NCBI GenBank assembly: GCA_031308135.1
Contig: JAHLJT010008446.1
Coordinates: forward strand, 161,095,504 to 161,159,503
Direction of reading: 5' to 3'
DNA: 64,000 bases
Origin: Acheta domesticus
Taxonomy: Eukaryota > Arthropoda > Insecta > Orthoptera > Gryllidae
A program made the translations under genes and the position numbers. The notes beneath the pieces are model-generated. The model ran no database searches, was not told the origin of the DNA, and was given only the letters and a program-made list of their open reading frames with translations. Positions 11,902-23,844 of this stretch are shown here, one piece after another; positions within the stretch are counted from its first letter, which is position 1, and every line of letters starts with the position of its first letter.

Positions 11902-14039
11902 AATTGGGTGTTCATATATCAAAGAAGTTGGCTTTACATTGTTGCAGAAATTTTATGTTTCCACGAGGATATATGACCCTAATGCTAGAACTCATTAGGA
12001 TGAACAAATTTTCTTTGAAACAAAAATCTTCAATTTTGTAGTTGTGGGAAGACGCCGAGAAAAATTCACACTTTTGCAATTTTCGAAAATTCAGAGTTAA
12101 CCGTGAATATCGGACCTATGCCCCTTTTATACGTGTACTTTACTCTATTCTTAAAAGAAATTTAAAGAAAATTTGGAGCCTTTTGAGAAAATTTTGAAAA
12201 TGTCCGGGGACTTCATGCAAATTACCCCAAAGTTTGAACAAAGATTTTCAAAATCGCGGCGCCTCGAGTGGAAGATCGACCGAAGAATATCCATTTTGGA
12301 GGAAATCGTACTTATAGTTTAGATGCTAGTGTTGTTCACAGACGGACGGACGATTTGAAAACAACAACACTTTTTCGGTATCAGTGGACCCCAAAACGTG
12401 CATTTTCGTTAAAATCTCAAAATCCGTTTTCGGCAACATTACATAACTATCTCTACACTACATATATTACTCCGTATTTACGTATGTATACGCAAAGTAA
12501 AAATGGCCTAGTGTTTAATATTTAACATAATTAATACTACTACTTATAATAAATATTAATAATAAAATTGTAATAATAAAATAACTAGGATAGGTTAGTT
12601 AACTGGGGGTGTAGTTTTAAGTAGAGTCATTTATCGAGTAACTTTTCTTCATTTGAAAAAAATTCAAATGTTCATTACTGGAACTAAAATTAACAATTTA
12701 TACACCCATATTGCCTTTTGACATTAATTTGTCAATATTGCTCTTGGGTTTCCTGAATCCTTTTAAATTTGGCAAGGTTGGAACGTGAGTTCGCTGGAAC
12801 GTGAGACCTGGCGTCGTCCTTTCGAGGTTTTCCTTACCGCACTGTTTCGTGCTTTATAGTACCTTACATACCTTCTGGAGTCGTAGGCACAGTCTCATTA
12901 AAAATGTTTTTACTTTCATCATAAAAAATAATCAATTGCGAAATCTGGTGAATACGTAGGTTAATTTATCATATGTCCCTGCCCTAACAAGTGATGTGAA
13001 TTTGCTTTGTTCAAAATTCTTCTTGATAAATTATATAAGTGCGGCGCAACAGTCGCGGTGAAAATATATTTCAGAAGAGAAGTTTTACAATTCACATTTT
13101 GTTTTCTTTTATAAATTTGTTACATTCATGAACAAAGGAGGAAGTGGATAAGCAGTAAAGAATATAAGAAACTTGCTGCCAATCTATGATCTGTTTAATT
13201 ATCTCGAGATATAACTGTAAAACATCTTTACGTATGGACTCCCTTGCCTTCTACTTCAAATGTTTTAAAATTCATGTTTGTTTCTGTCGCCATTACAAAT
13301 TAAGGTCAATGCTTGTTAGGTCTGAAAATGGCCTTTAATTTTTTTTCTTAAGCTGTCAGTTTCTTAGATCGTTCTTTTCGCTGATTGGCTTTTTTAACAT
13401 TGATCAGCACATTGCACCATTATAGCCTAAAGGTCTGAGCACCGCGAAGGCCAAGTGAATCATAGGCGATCGCCGCATAGGCGTCTCAAGGCTAATACTT
13501 CCCGGACCAGTAAATAAATTCAAATCTAGTTTAGGTTAAATACTTTTGCTCTATATTTCTTTTAAATTATTAACAACTAAGATATTGCATTCCTCTTCAT
13601 TTCTAATCATTTTAGAAACACAATATATGTAGTTCTATTAAAAAAATAAAATATTATTCAATTTTTGCAAAATTAAAAATAAAATTTCAATGAATATCTC
13701 TGTTGCACAACACTTGCGTCGCGGATTAAATGTTAAAATGATCTCCATTGAAATTTCGCTAGATATTAAGAATTATTAACAAAAATCGAAAATAGGAAAT
13801 ACAAGCTCTAAATTGTACCACTAGGGTATTTCAATATAATTCCTTACATCGCACTGCGAATATCGGCAGCAGTCTCGTATTACCGAGTAGTATATGCTGC
13901 GATTTTGACGGTGATAGTGAAATCGATGGAATTAAAACTTTCTTCTTGTTAGCTCAAACTGGAACTTCAAAAAATTCAAGAAAACAATTCGATAGATAAA
14001 CTTCTTGATACAAAATTTTTAATTAGTAATAATATAGTA
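11902..14039. other. No recognised gene; contains a decayed ACGG-motif repeat
   Basis: About 12060-12440 resembles other window repeats that contain GACGGACGG words and a TTTTTCGGTATCA stretch (38100-38480, 46100-46360). The remainder is AT-rich with no coding signal. Frames here are short and lack motifs. Confidence 0.5.
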
Positions 14040-15465
14040 TGTGCCACCGCACCGTCAAAATGCATTTTGCAAAATAATTTGTTTATAATAGATTTCATCA
14101 CTAGATGATAAAGGTATCGGCATGCAGTTTGCACTATTGACTAGAATATACACAAACAAGTTGCAAACTTTACGTTCACATTTGCAGGGCAACAATTTCG
14201 GCGTTTTGATAATTTATTTATTACTCAGACGAATTAAAATATCGAAACGACAGTTCTAACGAAGTATTAAGAATTAAAATAAAATGTGGAAAGAAAAATA
14301 AGCAGTAGTTCATTAGCAACAATTTCGATCAATTTGCCGATAAGTCAGAATCGTTAATACAGTATAATCGGCGGGAGTGCGAGACACTGCAAAACGATCT
14401 GAACCATATACTTGACTGTGAGGGAGAGCGACTGGCGTGTCTGTAAAACAAATGAGGGTTGGCATCAGATGTTAATTTCCTACAAATAATTGCGTATCTC
14501 CAAATCGAAAGGCGATAGCGGCGATTGAATTGCGGAATTTCGCCACTTGTTGAAAAGCAATTAAAATGAGAGAATAAAGAAGAATTGCAAAATTTGTAAA
14601 TTTATAAACAATTTCCAATTTTTGCAATTCTAAGTGGGAAAAGTTCCCTGATGACCCAGAACCGAAAACTGCGAATTAACAGTTTTGCAACAATTAAAAA
14701 TGTTATAACAATTTGAAATGTGCGTTATTTCTGCGGGAGAGTGTGCTCAAATTGTCCCTGAGTCGAATATCGCAAAATCACAATTTTCACAAGAGATTCA
14801 AATTGATTGCTTAATATCTAGTTTAATTGTTGCTTTAATAATAAATATACACTTGGTCTTTGAATTTTATTATCTTTTATTGAAACAGTTGATAGATCGT
14901 GTGATCTTGATAGAAGTCCTCTATCGATTTGAGAAAGACAGTATTTTGCAATTTTTGCAAATTTTAGAATCATATGAACAATTGCAAATATGCAATTGTA
15001 ATATTTTTTCTTATGAAAAAACTGGACATGTGTTAAAGTTCATGGATTGGTGTATGAACGACAGTATTGTACTTAAAATGTGTATAAGAAAGTAATTGGT
15101 CTAAAATTAGTGTTATTTTATCTCACATCAACGTAATTTTTTCAAAAAGAATTGCGTTAACAGTGGTTAAGTGTACGTGTTCATATATATTTGAATAAAT
15201 TTACTTTCATGTTCATAAAAGTGTTTCATTTCATGTATTTTTATTTGAAAATATTTCCACATCGGTACTGGCGACGCCCGCCATTTTGTTCGGCGTAATT
15301 CTGTTAGGGCACTCCCCTCTGTGTTGAGATTGGCTGCCTAGGTTTGTGAGGCTCCGCCTGCAACGTTTCGTCATGATAAGGGCTGCCCAAGCCGTGCACA
15401 AGCTGAACTTAGCCGCAAACGGCCGCGATCAATTTTTCTTTCCAAAACTCTACTTGTCAATACGT
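14040..15465 (-). repeat. Family A repeat, copy 2 (inverted to copy 1)
   Basis: Reverse-complement match to about 3660-5150 with a few percent divergence over the best part (14460-15440). The shared 125-152-codon frame lies at 14718-15095. Compared with copy 1 it has two single-base deletions just before that frame and a multi-base indel inside it. Copies 1 and 2 face each other 8.5 kb apart and could form a large hairpin or mediate an inversion. Confidence 0.8.
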
Positions 15466-15606
15466 ACGTATGTATTTCGCTAAATTTGAGCAAGCATCTA
15501 AGGGCTCGGGAGAACATAGTCCAACTCCATTTCATGCCAAAAATTAGTTGTAAGGCAAATTGAAATACGATCATCAAACTGTTAGGAATAAGGCTCAGAG
15601 CGAAGC

Positions 15607-15690
15607 CGGCTCGTGACTCAGAGAGAAGTCACTCGCCATTCAAACGACGAGGTTGGGGTTCGATTCCCGTCGACCTCATGTGAAATTTAT
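15607..15690 (+). repeat. tRNA-like sequence (SINE head or tRNA relic)
   Basis: An excellent B box (GGGTTCGATTCCCG) at 15656-15669 follows an A-box-like CTCGTGACTCAGAGAG. The 3' acceptor side does not pair convincingly with the 5' side, so I do not call a functional tRNA. Confidence 0.5.
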
Positions 15691-15789
15691 TTCGACAAAA
15701 CGAGTATGGCTGCTTCAAAAGTGTTAGTACAACCCCTGTGAAGTATCCTAAATCCTATCCGTATTCTTCGACGGACCGACGGATTGTCC

Positions 15790-16640
15790 GCTAAGCGCGA
15801 ACAGATCCAACGGCAATGATTGGTGCTATTCAGCGGGCTGTACAGCCTGCACTCTCAAATCCTGTAAGTGCCAGTACCATTGGCAGCCGGTTGCACAACG
15901 CAAGGCTCGCCGCATGCCGACTGCTACGACACCTGCCACTCACACCCCAGCATCGTCGCTACAGACTCGCCTGGTGCCGGGAATGATGGATCTGCGGCCA
16001 TGCAGACTGGCAGCGGGTCATCGTCAGCGACGAGTCCCGTTTCAGCCTTGATGGCGACAACCACCGGGTCCGTGTCTTGAGAAGCAGTGGGGAGCGCCAT
16101 GACGAGTGATTATGGTATCCCATCACATGTCCCGCCTGATGAGATGGTGTGAGGCGCGATATCCCATGGTGCCCGTTCACCGTTAGTGTTAATTGAAGGA
16201 CCGTGAGAGACACACGGTACATTCAGGAGATCCTGCAACCGGTCGTTCTGCCGTCCGTGATCGCCCACTCCCTTGCAATATTTCGACAGGATAACGCGCG
16301 TCCGCATACCGTAGCCATCTCTCGAGCATGCCTTGCATCCCTGGATACTCAGCCATGGCCAGCAGCATTACAAGACATGTCCCCGATCGAGGATGTTTGG
16401 GATGCTATGCAGCGTGCGATCAGGATCCCACTCCTCCCCACCAATCTGCAAGAACTGCGCACTTAGGTGCAGGCTGCATGGGATGGAATGGACAGGACAT
16501 CATTCGAGAACTGTACAACTCCATGCCGCAATTTCTGAACGCGTATTTTTCGCTGAAATGGGCGGCCCCATACCATACTAACATGTAACCGTCTGTGTCT
16601 GTACAGCGCAATAAATGTTAGTTCTAGAATGTGAAAGTGT
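15790..16640 (+). pseudogene. Tc1/mariner transposase relic (Tc1-like, decayed)
   Basis: Pieces of a Tc1-type transposase can be read in three frames: SASTIGSRLHNARLAACR (end of the DNA-binding half), LTPQHRRYRLAWCRE, VIVSDESRFSLDGDNHRVRV (first catalytic D), RYIQEILQPVVLP, FRQDNARPHTVAISRACL (second D), then QDMSPIEDVWDAMQRAI (third, glutamate). These are the DDE blocks in the right order. Several stops and frameshifts are present and the second D to E spacing is short, so it is dead. The N-terminal helix-turn-helix part and both inverted repeats are not recognised. It is a different, older lineage than the pair at 19475 and 23845. Confidence 0.85.
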
Positions 16641-16736
16641 AGTCATTTTGTTACATGGTACCCTCTACCTACCCGCCAACAATGATCGCGAATCCGCCTT
16701 GTCCTTCTCGTGCACTTCTTTATGGGACAATGAGTG

Positions 16737-16767
16737 TGTGTGTGTATATATATGTATATATTTATAT

Positions 16768-16808
<41 letters not shown>
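16737..16808. repeat. (TG)n/(TA)n microsatellite
   Basis: TG then TA repeats, ending exactly at the CAGGTGTCCC terminus at 16809. Confidence 0.95.
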
Positions 16809-16811
<3 letters not shown>

Positions 16812-17707
16812 GTGTCCCAACAACTATGGACCACCCCCATAACTTCTAAACGGTTCAGGATATCGAAATGCAGGTTTCGATTAACAATGTGGAATCATGG
16901 AGCAAGTAACATGCCGAGAGAAATTGTCAATAATTTTTTTAGTTTTCGAGAAATTTAATCATCTAGATTTTTTTAAATGACCTATATATTTTTTCAGCAG
17001 CAATGTATAGATCATGAAAAGAGGAATAAAATGATGCTTAATAGTTAGTATTTTGATGGTAATTTGAGTATAAAATTAGACTTTCTGACATGTGATTTTT
17101 AAGTAAACGGTATTTTGTTGTAACAGCCCTTGCAACAGTCGCCGTTGGTAAAGATGGCCTTCGTGCCGTCGAGACTGTTTCGTGGAGACAAGGTGTATGA
17201 GAGGGGCGGCCGTGAGGGAAAGAAGCGTAACTACAGCAATTCATGGTCTTGACATGAAGATCAGGTGAACAAACATCTATATTAACGATCAGAATGAGAG
17301 ATTTTTGCCATTTGTTCATCTGAATTGAACTATTCTTCTTCTGAAATTCCAAAGCATTGATAATCAAAAAGAACAAATTAAAAATAATCTGTAGCGTAAG
17401 GACGATAATAATAAAGGTCCTTTTCAAAATTACAAGAATCGAGCTCAGTGTCTTTTGGCACAAACAAGCTTTCATTTTAAAACATGGAAAGGGAATCAAT
17501 GATTAAAGATTTTTATTTTAATATCTCGATTAATTCATTAAATAATAGACATTATTTGTTATTTACTGTTAATAAGCTTCTTATTTAAACGCGTACAAAA
17601 AGAACAAAGCAATACAAAAATTAAAATACTCTTGACGGTCTATCAGGGTAAATTTAATAAACTTTAACACAAATGCACACCTGCAGTCACAACTGTGTGT
17701 ATGTATA

Positions 17708-18974
17708 CAGGATGAGTCACGTAACTTTAGCACCTCCTGTAACTTTTGAACGGTTGAAGATATTGCAATGCAGTTTTCACGGAAGTGAATGAGGGAATGA
17801 GGCTAATTGATATGTGTATTGATTTCTCTTTTATCACTTTTATTTTACGAGATATTTGAGGTAACTTTGTTTTTTCAAATGGGACTATACATATTTTTTC
17901 AGTCCATCATGAGAAGCGTAAAAAGACGAATCCAAAGATATAAATATTGTCATATGTTTAGATAAGCATTTTTTTGAGTAATTGTGATTTTTTGCGACTA
18001 GTGTTTAACGGATATTTTCATTGTAACTGTCAGCCCCACAAGGTCACGCAGCGCTCCCCCAGCAAACGCGGGGTCGGGGAAGGGAAGGGATTTAAGTACT
18101 TGAGGATACGAAAAATATTCACAAAACTGTTGCACTTTTTCCTGAACTCTCCTTTTCATCTTAATCCATTTTCAGTAATTTGGGTTTCTTAGGGACTGAA
18201 AATACGGATTTGTCTTAAGTAGTATTTATTGAAATAAGATTATTTCTATCCCTAGTTATTATTATATTCGTATTAACATTGAAATTGTTTGCTCAAAATA
18301 TACAATATATTTTTGTACAGTTTTAATTATTTATTCTTATTGTGCTTTGTTTCAAGATCCCATTACTACGTATCTTATGAAATCCCATTAAATGGAGTTG
18401 AAGTTATAAACAATTTTATTACAATACAAACTTATGACAAATCCTTATTTCCATCCTTTAATTCCTTCAATCAAAGAAAGACGAAAATGTGAAAATGCAG
18501 AAGGATGGAAAGCACAGTTCAGGAAAAAACTGCAATGGTTTTGTGAATACTTGGAATACTATGTTTCGTATTTTCAAATAAGATCCCTCCCCTTCCCTTC
18601 CCTTCGCCGGGCGCACGTGTGCTGGTGGAGCGCTGCATGACCTTGTGTGGTGGACTATTCAAAACGTCCGTTAAACCCCGGTCGCAATATTCTAATTAAT
18701 CAAAAAAATGCTTATCTAACATATGACAATATGTACATCATTGGATTCGTCTTTTTACGCTCGTCATGGTGGACTGAAAAAATATGTATAGTTCCATTTG
18801 AAAAAACAAAGTTACCTAAAAAATCTCGTAAAATACAAGTGATAAAATAGAAATTAGCGTACGTAATGTACGTATCAATTAGCCCCTTTCCCTCATGCAC
18901 TTTCGTGAAAACTGCATTGCAATAACTTCAACCGTTCAAAAGTTACAGGAGGTGCTAAAGTTACGTGACTCACC

Positions 18975-18976
<2 letters not shown>
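17708..18976. mobile_element. Palindromic (fold-back) element with CAGGTGAGTCACG ends
   Basis: Left end CAGGATGAGTCACGTAAC and right end (reverse complement CAGGTGAGTCACGTAACTTT) start arms that pair over several hundred bases. Matching features include the outer 75 bp, TTTTTTCAAATGGGACTATA and its complement near 18795, and the GCAGCGCTCC/GGAGCGCTGC block at 18049 and 18629. The centre lies near 18340. It has no coding capacity of note. It shares the AACGGTT/ATATTGCAATGCAG subterminal core with the 16809 and 22505 ends, so the two belong to one larger group. Confidence 0.75.
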
Positions 18977-19029
<53 letters not shown>

Positions 19030-19062
19030 GCATATATATTTATGTATATATACATATATATA
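18977..19062. repeat. (TG)n/(TA)n microsatellite between two CAGG termini
   Basis: Interrupted TA tract sitting exactly between the right end of the palindromic element (18976) and another CAGGTGTCCC terminus (19063). Confidence 0.95.
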
Positions 19063-19098
19063 CAGGTGTCCCAACTATGGACCACCCCCATAACTTGA
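19063..19098 (+). repeat. Short CAGGTGTCCC terminus fragment
   Basis: About 36 bp match the 16809 terminus (CAGGTGTCCCAACTATGGAC and on to CATAACTT), then similarity stops. It is a truncated end, probably left by deletion or aborted insertion. Confidence 0.7.
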
Positions 19099-19474
19099 TC
19101 CCCCATACTGATCGGAGAGTTTCTCACTTCATAATGCCACGTGCTGCCACAAACTTGAAAATCCACGGCAGAAGACGGAAGTGTACTGTTTCTTTTCCAT
19201 TTATGAAGAGCATTAGAGGTAAGGTTGCGCAGTGGACGAAAAATCATCTTAATTAAAAATTAAACATTCCAAGTAAGAGACGATGGTTGGATTCTTGTCA
19301 AGTTTGAAAATGATATCGTCTCCTGTATTATTTCAGTAGTATACCTTTCCGTTGCGGCTCTCACACGCAACCATTTTTTATAAATGAGGTCTCTAAAGAA
19401 ATAGAATTTCACGGAGACTTGACAATTTGCCCTTTGACTTTAAAAATATGAAGGATTTGTTTTAAAACAACGTA

Positions 19475-21148
19475 CAGTCAGTGTCAAAAGTATTCGTACA
19501 CCTCGCATTTCCGCTTACAAACGTTGAGAATTGTACCAAATTTTCATAAAAAGTCTGAGAGAACAAGAATTATGATTTTACATCTTGTTTCTGTCCACTC
19601 CTAGATAAAGAAACAGAAAAAATACCTGCATAATTCTTGCAAAAAAATCCCCCACTAAAGGTTGACACATTTTTGATCGACAAAAGTATTCGTACACTGA
19701 ATATATTTTTATTTCTAATGAGAGCGAGAGTGCAAATTATGCGTGTCTGAACGGGAATCACAAGTTGTAACGATTTTCCCGAATCGTGGGAATTACAAAA
19801 TCTCATTCAGTCGTCTGTAACGGTCACTGGGAAACAGTTCAAGGCTAGGCCGTCGGCGCGATGGGTCGCAAAGGAAAGGAGACTACTGCAGAGGAGCGAC
19901 GAGTAGTTATTAATATGCACAACTAGTGCAAATCTCTAAGAGACATTGCAAATGCCCTTGGAAAACCCAGGTCGACTGTTCTATCGATAATAGATAGATT
20001 CAGTGTGAGAAAATCGTATTTAAATAAGTCGGGATGCGGACGACCTCTGGTGCTGTCTCGTCAAGATCGACGATTAATTGTACGTGAAATTAAAAAAGAA
20101 ATCCTAGAAGTGCACCAAAAATAGCCGCTGACCTTGGAAGAAGAGGAGTGTGTCTTTCGGCAGCTACGGTACGTCGCACCTTGAGGAGGGAAGGTTACTA
20201 TGGTCCACATGCGCATAAGAAGTTCTGGGTGAGTGAAGCAAATAGAAAGAAACGATGAAATTTCGCTCTTTTGCATCGGAATCAAGACCAGGATTTCTGG
20301 AAAAGGTGGTATTCACCGACAAAACTAAATTTAATATTTTTGGGTGCGATGGAAAGCAACGCGTTTGGCGAAAGAAGAACGTGGAACTCAATCCGCGCAA
20401 CTTGCTGCCCACCATTAAACACGGAGGAGGATCAGTGATGGTGTGGGGCTTCATGAGTGCTTCTGGTGTGGGGAACTTGCACATTATCGAAGGGGTTATG
20501 GACCAGTTTGTTTATATAAACATTCTGCAAACCAATCTGCAAGTAACTGTTGATAAATTGGGACTGGGACAGAATTATATTTTTCAGCAGGACAATGACC
20601 CCAAATACACGGCTCTAAATTCGAGGCTTTGGCTTCTGTACAATACGCCCACACAACTGCATACGTCACCACAATCACAGGATATAAATCCAATAGAACA
20701 TTTGTGGAGTTATCTTGATAAAAAAGTTAGATAAAGAGACTCAGTCAGGAGTGTACGTGAACCTAAGACAGTTTTGAAAGTTGAATTGGAGAAAATTTCA
20801 CCTTCCTTTACTGCTAATTTAGTAGAATCCATGCCTAGAAGACTACAGGCAGTAATTGATGCCAAAGGGAACCCCACGAAATATTAGGGATTTATTTAGA
20901 GTAGATATTACAGGAAATATGTGTAGTGTACGAATACTTTTGTCGCGAGGGAAAAGTGCTTTATTTTTATTTTTGTCTAGTTTTTGGAAGTGAAATATTT
21001 TTACTGTCATTTTTGTGTGTGTTTGTGCAATAAAAGTGATTTGGGAAGAACATTAAGTTCCTACAATTTATTTTTCTTGTTTATCGACCAAATTACTGGC
21101 GTTTTCTTGAAACACGACTGGGTGTACGAATACTTTTGACACTAACTG
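19475..21148 (+). mobile_element. Tc1-type transposon, copy 1, with TA duplication and IR/DR ends
   Basis: The 1674-bp element is bounded by CAGTCAGTGTCAAAAGTATT inverted repeats (28 bp, one mismatch) and TA on both sides (19473-19474, 21149-21150). The core of the repeat (AAAAGTATTCGTACAC) occurs again inside each end, at about 19681 and 20926-20944. Each end therefore has an outer and an inner copy roughly 200 bp apart, the IR/DR arrangement of some Tc1 elements. It carries a transposase with stops. It is a close sister of the element at 23845-25523. Confidence 0.92.
19861..20887 (+). pseudogene. Tc1-type transposase, copy 1 (DD34E, defective)
   Basis: Reading starts at MGRKGKETTAEERRVVINMH, followed by a paired-like helix-turn-helix region (SLRDIANALGKPRSTVLSII) and a GCGRP hinge. 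Catalytic blocks are VVFTDKTKFNIFG (D1), IFQQDNDPKYTALNS (D2) and SQDINPIEHLWSYL (E). There are 34 residues between D2 and E, hence DD34E. Defects are an in-frame TAG after MHN (CAG in copy 2), a frameshift near 20110, and a TAA after KKVR that copy 2 shares. The C-terminus EPKTVLKVELEKIS to the stop at 20887 is intact. An active enzyme would cut and paste the element at TA. Confidence 0.9.
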
Positions 21149-22395
21149 TATCTAAATATTCAAGTCAAATGCAACCTGCAGCACCTGCAAAAGTTTTCGT
21201 CAAATAACTCCTAAACAAAGCATTCTAGGGCCTTAAAAACTAAAATTTTGAAGTTAAAGGCCTCAAAGAAATGTTATTCACACCTTAATCTACAAGAAGA
21301 GATATTCGTCGACGTCAATTAAATTTTAGGTTCCGCGCTTCAATACTCGTTCAGTCAAGGCCACCTCAATATTTCAGGCCTTGCTGCTGGTAGCCATTTT
21401 TGTGACGACATGCTTAGAAGTCTTAGATTCCTCAATCTTGTATTTACGCTTTATGTATACACCGTGATTAGTGCAGTCTGACGAGATTTATTTGCATAAT
21501 CATTACTTCAAGATTTGCTGTCCAGCTACAACTAGAAATATTATTTTAATTGCTTGATACCTGTGAAGATGCGTCTTATGCATGAAGTGAATCCATTCAA
21601 TTAACGTTTTGCCGTGGTCTGTAAGTGCTGTGTATCTAATTGTGGAGGGATGTGGGTGTACAGTGAAGAGTGAAGACTGTGTTTTACCTTTATCAGTATT
21701 TTCGTTATCGGCAGTGATTAATTGAAAATTTCAACTCAACGGGTTCAGACATGTAGCTTTCTGAAAAGTCAGAAGCTGAATATTTTTTGTGACTATCACG
21801 AAAAGCTAAAAGCTAACTGTCAAAAAATATTGAATAATTACTTCATATGTTGTGTTTAAGGAAGTGTTGTGGAATTTTTCAAGAAAACTCTCCATAGTAC
21901 TGAATAAATCTTAGATGAAAATATCTTTTAAACGTCAATTGCATAGTTTTTTATTTTATTTGATATTGTGATAGTACATAGCAAGTTACCTCTATACATT
22001 TTTAAACAAATAAACACTTTTCGTTAAAAAATTTTCCTCTTAGAATGGAAATAGAAGGGTTGAGTGTGGGATTTAATATGCGAGAGTTCTCGCACGGGTA
22101 CGCGGAGGTATTAGGGGAAAACTTGTGCTATGGCACAACACAAAGAACAAACTTTTTAAATTAGCTAAAGTAAATTATCTTTATATAAATGAAAAACAAA
22201 AATCAAAACGCGCTAGCCTACAATATTACGTGAAATAATTTAAACAAGCAACTAAATTTAAAATCATAGAAAGAATAGCGTATTCTTGGGTTTTTATTTC
22301 GAGGCTTGTGGGAGTTTCTCTTCACAAAGGAATATCTCACGGCATTTCGCGTCGTTCTCGATCGTGCTGCTAGGAGATCTTATAGATATTTTCTC
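21149..22395. other. Interior of the CAGG-ended element; no gene
   Basis: No coding stretch or known element. The sequence is AT-rich with no visible counterpart in the left interior (17000-17700). Confidence 0.5.
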
Positions 22396-22505
22396 TATGG
22401 CATGTTACTTGCCCCATGATTCTGCATTGTTAATCGAAAACTGCATTTCGATATACTGAACCGTTTAGAAGTTATGGGGGTGGTCCATAGTTGGTGGGAC
22501 ACCTG

Positions 22506-23842
22506 CATGTAGAAGATGACAGATTTATGTAATTAGGTGCTACCCAATTGCAGTTTAAATAAAGTTATCTAATTGCGCTGTACCTAGTCACATAATCATC
22601 TATAATGACAAATTGTGTCCACCCACACATGTCGTGTCAGCACCGGCTTCCCTAAATTATTATTATTGAATAGGGTTCAGAGGGCGCTTCAACTACTGTG
22701 ATCATTTGCGTCTGGTCAAACAATGGTATATTTCTAGTCTCCCACAGACGCCTCCGCCGACCCTCCCCCGTCTGTTAGGCGCTCGTCGCGCACAGGCACA
22801 CTATGTGAAAGCCTCGCATGTTAGACTGTTCCCAGGGGACGCATCTCCACTAAGGCAACCACCCACCGACACAAATTCTAACAAGGGAATGGTAAACTTT
22901 GTCATGTGGAAAGAACACCTGATATTTTTTTCACTTGAAGTAAATATTATTTAAAGGCTGTTCGAACATTTTTAGCTGCCAAAGTTGCCTGGAAGCATTT
23001 AAAAAAATGAAAATATGATTTTTCGTTCGGCACACTAGTCAAAATACTGGGCCACCCTTTGCGCGGATGCGTCAGCGCCGTGTGAAACAACGGCCTCCTC
23101 TCCGCAGCGCGCCGCGTCTCGCCTCGGCTCGGCCCGGGCCTCTGCCGTGGGCCGAAGGTCGGGGGTCGGGGTCCCCCTCCCCTTTGCGGACGACTGAAAT
23201 GCGATCGACAGTAGGAGCGCGAAATATCCAATTCAGAAGCGATTGCGAGACTTTTTCTTAGGAACGACCGTGTATAACTTACGAACTTCCGACAACGGAA
23301 ATCTCTTTATCGCAAAATTACAGAGAAAATAATTGTTTCATGACGAGCAGATTTTCACGTATACCGAAGGATTAGTATCTTAAAATTACAACCACTCATC
23401 CATTACTAATTTTCATCCCCAAGAATTAGGAACTCCATTTGATATGTATGGTAAGTCGCTGAGTATGACGATGAAAGACCTGCATCCTTTGTGACACCTG
23501 CACAATACGGCAGCTTTATCACAGAACCATTATGTGAAATTCATTTATCCGAATCTCCTTTTACTATATGTTCGTGGTGCAAGAAAAAAATATTTCAAGC
23601 ACTGCATTATTCACTCACATTTTTGTAGAACGGACAAGGAATGAAGTTTTAATTTTGAAATGAATGTGATGACATTATTGTTGTGCTCATTCGCACCTGT
23701 GTAAGCATTTGCAAACATTCGGCCTGAGGCTACGAAAGCACTCGTTTCTTGCCCTCGCAGCGATTCACGTGGCGGCTGGGGTGAGGCGCTGCGATACAGA
23801 CTGACGCGCGGCCGACCTTGAGACTATCGTGTTCCAAGGATG
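22506..23842. other. Unclassified, with a GC-rich patch
   Basis: No gene recognised. At 23050-23195 a patch rich in CG dinucleotides (CGCCGCGTCTCGCCTCGG and similar) stands out from AT-rich flanks. The frames over it lack domains and look composition-driven. It may be an unmethylated CpG patch or element leader. Confidence 0.4.
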
Positions 23843-23844
23843 TA

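Larger units (their letters stand above)
16809..22505. mobile_element. Unclassified DNA element with CAGGTGTCCC inverted ends
   Basis: The left end (CAGGTGTCCCAACAACTATG at 16809) and the right end (reverse complement, ending at 22505) match as inverted repeats of about 110 bp, reaching a CAAGTAACATGCC-like word on both sides. The interior holds a palindromic relative (17708-18976) and a Tc1-type transposon (19475-21148). No transposase of its own is visible, so it is either non-autonomous or two unrelated copies that happen to face each other. The termini resemble none I can name with confidence. Confidence 0.55.

Noticed and set aside
15656..15669. Functional tRNA genes at B-box matches
   Set aside because: None of the candidates shows a complete cloverleaf with a paired acceptor stem; SINE heads or relics fit better.
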